Origin: an uncultured Actinomyces sp.
GTDB taxonomy: Bacteria > Actinomycetota > Actinomycetes > Actinomycetales > Actinomycetaceae
Reading direction: 5' to 3'
DNA length: 17,629 nt
Assembly: GCA_900541895.1 (NCBI GenBank)
Contig: UWSI01000034.1
Location: 1 to 17,629, forward strand
This document shows, in pieces, positions 13,402 through 17,629 of this stretch. Both the position numbers and the translations under genes were made by a program. Every line of letters begins with the position of its first letter. The first letter of the stretch is position 1. Under the pieces are notes generated by a model. It was not told the origin of the DNA. It ran no database searches and saw only the letters and a list, made by a program, of their open reading frames with translations.

Positions 13402-16400
13402 ATGTCGACACATAAGAATAAGAGGCGCCTTGTTGCCATTGGCGCACTGACCGCCGCTAGCGCGTTGATAATCCCCGCTGCATACGCTGCAGACTCCTAC
13501 CCACCTCAGGGAGATTCTGCGGTCGCAAGTGCACAGCCCGTGGTCTCGGGCTACCGCGTTCAAGACCTGCGTGACTGGACTCCCGAATCTGATCCGTTTG
13601 CAAGTCAGCTTCGCGCAACCGTCCCACTCCAGCCTCGAATTGATCGGAATCCTGACACCCAGGTGAAGCCGGAACTGGATGGGAAATCCGAAATCATGCT
13701 CATGCAGGGCGACTACGGCAATTCCTTCTTCGGTTCAACAACCTTTAACAACACTTTTACTGACCATACTTTGAACTTCTGGCAATACACCGACTATTGG
13801 TCGCCGTGGCACGGCGGTGCGTCCTTGGGTGTCCCGCAGGCGATCTACAATCCAGCAACCTCGGATTGGCGTAACCGAGGATTTGAATTTGGTGTTCTGA
13901 CCCTTCCCAGTCCCGAATACACCAATGCTGCACACCGCAATGGCGTGAAGTCGATTGCGATCTTGTACTTCGACCCCTCATTCCGCCCGGGCCTGACCTT
14001 CACTGAGATGTTCGATAAAGATCCGAACTCCCATGGCTACCTCATCGCCAAGAAACTCGTTGATATGGCCAAGTACTACGGTTTCGACGGTTACTTCCTC
14101 AACCAGGAAGAATGGGGCGATGACTCTGAATTCAAACCCTTCATGTCCTATCTGACCAGTCAGGGTTTGTGGACTCAGTGGTACGACACCAACTCTTCCT
14201 TTAACGAATCCAAGGCCGCGTGGCTGCGCGACGACGAACACGGGCGTATTCACTCCTCAGTTTTCGTCAACTATGGAAACAACGGCAAGCAAATGAACAG
14301 CTGGGCGCTTGCGCATGGATACGACCCCTACAAGGAAGTATTCGCAGGAATTGAAGCCAACCAGACCGGTTTTCGCTCCAGTGGCGGGGTCGACCGAGGC
14401 TACACCTCGGAAGACAATCACTCTCCACTGACCTCGATTGCTCTCTTCACTCCCTCGGATCACTACCAACGCGGCCTGGATGACAATATTCAGGAAATCA
14501 CCGGCCGCAGCGATTCGGCTCTTCCTTTCATGCAGCAACAGCCCTATCAGTGGATGATTGCCCAGCGTGAGCGCATGTACTTCTCTGGAATGAAGCAGGA
14601 CGTCACCCAGACCGGCTCCGCCAACGGACAGCCCAATCCTGCCGTAGGTGTGAAGGGCAACGGATGGGTTGGAGTTGCAGACTTTGCCCCGGCTCGAAGC
14701 GTCATTCAGGGAAGCAATTTCTGGACGAATTTCTCGACCGGTAAAGGAATGCGTTCCTACACGAACGGTGCTGTGAGCAATACGTCGGAGTGGTCGGATA
14801 TGGGAGCCCAATCCATCTTGCCTTCGTGGCAGTGGTGGATTACTGGCCAGGGCACTCCGACGCTGAAGGCTGACTTCGACTATGGAGAAGAACCCCGAGT
14901 TGATCTTCAGGGTAAAGAAGTGGCTCTTCCATATTCGCCAGTTGGCGCCTATCAGGGAGGAAACTCCCTTGTCCTCTACGGTCAAGCCCAGCAAGCGCAG
15001 ACCATTCGCCTCTACAAGACGAATCTGAGCGTGAAGGACAACTCGACCGCTGAAGTTGTGTGGCGTGCAAAGGACGCGTCAACGAAGGCCCGCTTGGCAC
15101 TGGTCTTTGCCGACAAGCCAGGGGAAGTTGTCACGCTCTCCTTGGGTGCAGCTTCGACAGATGGATGGAAGGATTCGCTTGTTGATCTTTCTGACTTCCA
15201 GGGGCGAACAATTGCAACGATGGGCCTGCAGGTCGAAGGAAGCGGCGATGTTCAGGTAAATGTCGGCAAACTTGCTGTGAGTGATGAGTCCGCAACCCCC
15301 GCCATCCCCGCTGGATTTACGATCAACGAGCTGACCACCGATGGTGAGATGAACGTTTCTTGGCAAAAGGCAGACTTTGCCTCCGTTGATTCTTACATCC
15401 TCGATGCTGTCGATGCCTCAGGCAATGTACGTCATCTTGCTCAGGCCTATGGGGATTCGCGCTACGTCAAGAAGGTCGATCTTGAAGGCAGCTATATGCT
15501 TCGACTTCGAGCAGTGGGTAAGGACGGATCGATTTCGCAGCCTGCCGAACTTATTGTCAACCGCTCTGCACTTCCCAGCGAATTGACTTATGCAACCGCG
15601 AAGGATGCAAACGGTAACTTTACTCAAGCAGCGACTTCGGGGCAGGTCGAACTGTCGTGGAAGGCGCCTACTTCTGGGACACCCAGCGGATACAAGGTTC
15701 GCCTCGAAACCTTGTACGCAGGAAATGACAACCCCTACCACGGATACGCCGAATACACGGTCGGTCCAGAAGATACTTCAGTATCTCTGCCCGCTCCTAA
15801 AGAAGGCCTGATGTTCCGAGCAACGGTTCAACCTTTAGGTGTCGATACGGGTGCGATTCCCGCTCTGGCACTGCGCGGACGCTACAACGATTCATATTCG
15901 CGACCGATGGGACGACAGGACTTTGTTGGACTAGACGGTGCGAAGTACAAGCTGGTTAACCCAACGACAAAGGATTGGCAGAAGATCAATGCGACGGGTG
16001 ACCAAAGCTGGACTGCTACCCGTGGTAAGAACAACCGTTCCGACTGGGGTAACCGAGATGAGAACGGTCAGCTGAAGCGCACGCGTCCTCTGGGGACCCA
16101 CGGTGCAACCTACTCGATTACCGACTACGCGGGTAACACCTCGGGACAAGTCGTTGTGAAGGCAAAAGACGGGGCGATGGGAATCGTCGACCGTGCGGCA
16201 CCGGAACTGTGGGCCAGCCCGTGGAACGATCAAGAGATCACCTGGGGTGCGTCAATGAAGAATATCGTTGCAACTGCGCGTGATAACTTCTCGACAGTGA
16301 CTTTGTCGGCCAAACTGGTGGATCCGGATGGTCCCGAAGGCAATTCTGTGGCAATTCCGACCACGGGCGAGGGGCCAAAGGCCATGAATGACCCGATGCT

Positions 16401-17382
16401 TCTCCCCGATACCAATGAGCCGAGCGATGAACCCAGTACTGAGCCCACCGCTGAGCCCACGCACGGTGCTCATGATGGCTGGGATGACGATGATGAGCCA
16501 ATCTTCGATGGGGGAGCTCGCTCTGCGAACACGCGGAACAGCCACTCAACGGAGCGTGCAGCTCATGATGAAGGAGTGACCGCGTCGGGTCTTTCTCTTG
16601 ATGTGGCCAGCGGAACCATTTCGGGAACTCCGACATGGAGTGGTACTCGAGAACTGGTCCTCACTGCAACGGATGAATCAGGCAACGCTTCGACAATGAG
16701 CCTGATGCTGACGGTGAATGGGGGAGTGGTTACGCCGACTCCTACTCCCACGACCGAGCCCTCTGCCGAGCCGACAGTAGCACCGACGGTTGAACCAACA
16801 GCTGCGCCGTCAACGCAGCCCAGTGCCCAGCCCTCGACTGAACCCAGCGCTCAGCCGACGACGGAGCCTTCGGCCCAGCCGCAGCCCTCCGAAGAACCCA
16901 GCTCGGCACCTTCTGCGTCAGTGAGCCCCTCGGCCTCGCCAAGCGCCGAGGCCACTGCTGAGCCCAGCGCTCAGCCCACTGTCCAGCCAAGCCAGCCCAG
17001 CGAGCAACCCACGACGCAACCTCAGCCTTCCGCCTCGGCCTCATCCGATAGCGACCAAGGCAACGGCCAGGGTGGCACCCAGGGTAACCAGGCAGGAAAT
17101 GGCGGAAACACGGGCATTGGTATTGGAAATGTGCCGAATGATCCCCAGGGCAATGCCCCCGGAACAAACGGCCAGCAACCCGGCAAGGATCAGGCGAGCC
17201 AAGCCGGGAATGATCAGGGGAAGTCAGGCATGACGAACCCGAAGCACAGCGCGAGCAAGAAGGCGGGCTCGTCTCTCGCTGGCACCGGTGTCACTGTCGC
17301 GGTAATTGGTGCAATTGCACTGATCCTGGTGATGACCGGTGGGACTCTCACCGCTTTGCGTCGCAAGCGCGAGGAAAGGTGA
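13402..17382 (+). CDS. Cell-wall-anchored GH85 endo-beta-N-acetylglucosaminidase
   Basis: This 1326-residue secreted enzyme should cut between the two core GlcNAc residues of N-linked glycans. A signal peptide (MSTHKNKRR, hydrophobic core, cleavage near AYA-AD at about 29-30) leads to the GH85 barrel (about 95-480). The key residues of the family, Asn and Glu in NxE, are Asn234 and Glu236 in GYFLNQEEWGDD. After the barrel come a beta-sandwich, carbohydrate-binding-like region (about 485-628), two FN3-like domains (about 637-720 and 725-828), a module around 838-925 ending in ITDYAGNTS, and an Ig-like domain (about 930-1107) split by an acidic low-complexity insertion (about 972-1058). A Pro/Ser/Thr/Glu/Gln-rich stalk (1110-1215) and a Gly/Asn/Gln-rich stretch (1216-1275) lead to LAGTG (1292-1296), a membrane helix and the tail RRKREER. 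LAxTG is the motif of class E sortases. Known relatives include EndoD and bifidobacterial GH85 enzymes. The gene is separate from the sugar operon but probably works with it. Confidence 0.95.
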   Translation: MSTHKNKRRLVAIGALTAASALIIPAAYAADSYPPQGDSAVASAQPVVSGYRVQDLRDWTPESDPFASQLRATVPLQPRIDRNPDTQVKPELDGKSEIMLMQGDYGNSFFGSTTFNNTFTDHTLNFWQYTDYWSPWHGGASLGVPQAIYNPATSDWRNRGFEFGVLTLPSPEYTNAAHRNGVKSIAILYFDPSFRPGLTFTEMFDKDPNSHGYLIAKKLVDMAKYYGFDGYFLNQEEWGDDSEFKPFMSYLTSQGLWTQWYDTNSSFNESKAAWLRDDEHGRIHSSVFVNYGNNGKQMNSWALAHGYDPYKEVFAGIEANQTGFRSSGGVDRGYTSEDNHSPLTSIALFTPSDHYQRGLDDNIQEITGRSDSALPFMQQQPYQWMIAQRERMYFSGMKQDVTQTGSANGQPNPAVGVKGNGWVGVADFAPARSVIQGSNFWTNFSTGKGMRSYTNGAVSNTSEWSDMGAQSILPSWQWWITGQGTPTLKADFDYGEEPRVDLQGKEVALPYSPVGAYQGGNSLVLYGQAQQAQTIRLYKTNLSVKDNSTAEVVWRAKDASTKARLALVFADKPGEVVTLSLGAASTDGWKDSLVDLSDFQGRTIATMGLQVEGSGDVQVNVGKLAVSDESATPAIPAGFTINELTTDGEMNVSWQKADFASVDSYILDAVDASGNVRHLAQAYGDSRYVKKVDLEGSYMLRLRAVGKDGSISQPAELIVNRSALPSELTYATAKDANGNFTQAATSGQVELSWKAPTSGTPSGYKVRLETLYAGNDNPYHGYAEYTVGPEDTSVSLPAPKEGLMFRATVQPLGVDTGAIPALALRGRYNDSYSRPMGRQDFVGLDGAKYKLVNPTTKDWQKINATGDQSWTATRGKNNRSDWGNRDENGQLKRTRPLGTHGATYSITDYAGNTSGQVVVKAKDGAMGIVDRAAPELWASPWNDQEITWGASMKNIVATARDNFSTVTLSAKLVDPDGPEGNSVAIPTTGEGPKAMNDPMLLPDTNEPSDEPSTEPTAEPTHGAHDGWDDDDEPIFDGGARSANTRNSHSTERAAHDEGVTASGLSLDVASGTISGTPTWSGTRELVLTATDESGNASTMSLMLTVNGGVVTPTPTPTTEPSAEPTVAPTVEPTAAPSTQPSAQPSTEPSAQPTTEPSAQPQPSEEPSSAPSASVSPSASPSAEATAEPSAQPTVQPSQPSEQPTTQPQPSASASSDSDQGNGQGGTQGNQAGNGGNTGIGIGNVPNDPQGNAPGTNGQQPGKDQASQAGNDQGKSGMTNPKHSASKKAGSSLAGTGVTVAVIGAIALILVMTGGTLTALRRKREER
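16729..17040 (+). repeat. In-frame repeats coding for the wall-spanning stalk of the GH85 protein
   Basis: This stretch encodes degenerate units such as TEPSAQP, AEPTVAP and AQPSTEP. CCCAGCGCTCAGCC occurs exactly at 16843-16856 and again at 16963-16976, 120 bases apart, which keeps the reading frame. Such stalks hold catalytic domains clear of the peptidoglycan and often vary in length by slippage or recombination. Confidence 0.8.
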
Positions 17383-17385
17383 GCG

Positions 17386-17412
17386 GCTCTTCTAAGTATT
17401 GAGAAGAGCTTT
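17386..17412 (+). terminator. Hairpin with short T-run directly after the GH85 gene
   Basis: GCTCTTCT (17386-17393) pairs with AGAAGAGC (17402-17409) around eight bases and is followed by TTT. It begins three bases after the stop codon. Confidence 0.6.
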
Positions 17413-17465
17413 GTGCCCGGGAAGGAAACCGCATCCGCTGCATACGCGGTTTCCAACCCGGGCAC
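17413..17465. terminator. Large two-segment hairpin, likely GH85 terminator
   Basis: GTGCCCGGG (17413-17421) pairs with CCCGGGCAC (17457-17465). After a symmetric AA/AA internal loop, GGAAACCGC (17424-17432) pairs with GCGGTTTCC (17446-17454), leaving a 13-base loop. Eighteen base pairs make this the strongest fold in the window. No T-run follows; it could stop transcription from either side. Confidence 0.75.
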
Positions 17466-17511
17466 TCGCATATCTGAGTGAGTGTTGCGGCTATCGGTGC
17501 TCGCGTCTGTG

Positions 17512-17573
17512 CTGCCGTTGCGTCCCCGTTGCAGCCCTGTTTACGCCCCCGTTTGTTCTGCCGTTGCGTCCCC
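17512..17573. repeat. 16-base direct repeat in the 3' intergenic region
   Basis: CTGCCGTTGCGTCCCC occurs exactly at 17512-17527 and 17558-17573. Between the copies are partial versions (CCCGTTGCAG, CCCCCGTTTG). No coding region is supported in 17383-17629. Confidence 0.6.
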
Positions 17574-17593
17574 TCCACACGAAGTCGTGAAAT

Positions 17594-17619
17594 GACACAG
17601 CTTATGGCCTGTGTCTTTT
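17594..17619 (+). terminator. Rho-independent-type terminator at the window end
   Basis: GACACAG (17594-17600) pairs with CTGTGTC (17609-17615) around eight bases and is followed by TTTT. An outer pair of arms, CGAAGT (17580-17585) and ACTTCG (17624-17629), encloses it. It is the only hairpin here with a clear T-run on the + strand. No coding gene ends at it, so it may close a small RNA or back up the GH85 terminators. Confidence 0.55.
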
Positions 17620-17629
17620 GCCAACTTCG

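Noticed and set aside
14257..14994. Open frame on the - strand inside the GH85 gene
   Set aside because: It is antisense to the conserved GH85 barrel with no ribosome site or recognisable motif.
17512..17573. Repeat pair considered as a CRISPR remnant
   Set aside because: Only two copies of 16 bases, no palindromic repeat, no uniform spacers and no cas genes.

Overview
The window looks like chromosomal DNA from a host-associated actinobacterium, most likely of the Actinomyces/Schaalia/Trueperella type or a bifidobacterial relative. The evidence is moderately GC-rich coding sequence with codon positions that favour C or G, lipoproteins with short lipoboxes, a cell-wall protein ending in an LAGTG sorting signal, U-poor terminator hairpins, and transporter families typical of that group. 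The species cannot be named from this sequence. I see no rRNA, tRNA, CRISPR array, insertion sequence or phage gene.

Region 1 (1-6172) is an oligopeptide/dipeptide (Opp/Dpp-type) ABC importer on the + strand. A control region of about 460 bases precedes the substrate-binding lipoprotein (463-2061). A strong 16-bp hairpin and a leader of about 260 bases follow. Then come permease B (2397-3320), permease C (3313-4281) and a fused two-domain ATPase (4278-6122), each overlapping the next by a few bases. The unit ends in a 14-bp hairpin with a TTCG loop.

Region 2 (6173-12884) is a carbohydrate locus. A LacI-family repressor is on the - strand (6322-7422). It is divergent from an operon of a cytoplasmic GH2 glycosidase (7564-9489), two CUT1-type sugar permeases (9482-10552 and 10554-11381) and a sugar-binding lipoprotein (11502-12884). 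No ATPase is encoded with these permeases. The LacI/GH2 gap holds a 6-3-6 inverted repeat. A site of the same 6-3-6 shape and a shared TTGTTAACA are found upstream of the peptide transporter.

Region 3 (12885-17629) starts with a 517-base gap holding a 17-bp hairpin and a large inverted repeat. It continues with a 1326-residue secreted, wall-anchored GH85 endo-beta-N-acetylglucosaminidase (13402-17382), followed by hairpins and an intergenic stretch that may encode a small RNA.

Working model (inference): the surface GH85 enzyme cuts N-glycans from host glycoproteins. The CUT1 lipoprotein and permeases import the released glycan, the cytoplasmic GH2 enzyme trims a beta-linked sugar, and LacI senses a product. 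The peptide importer next door could take up the peptide part. This parallels the known N-glycan loci of bifidobacteria and pneumococcus, with a different gene set. The most unusual protein features are a two-helix insertion in the first sugar permease and an acidic insertion that splits an Ig-like domain of the GH85 protein.
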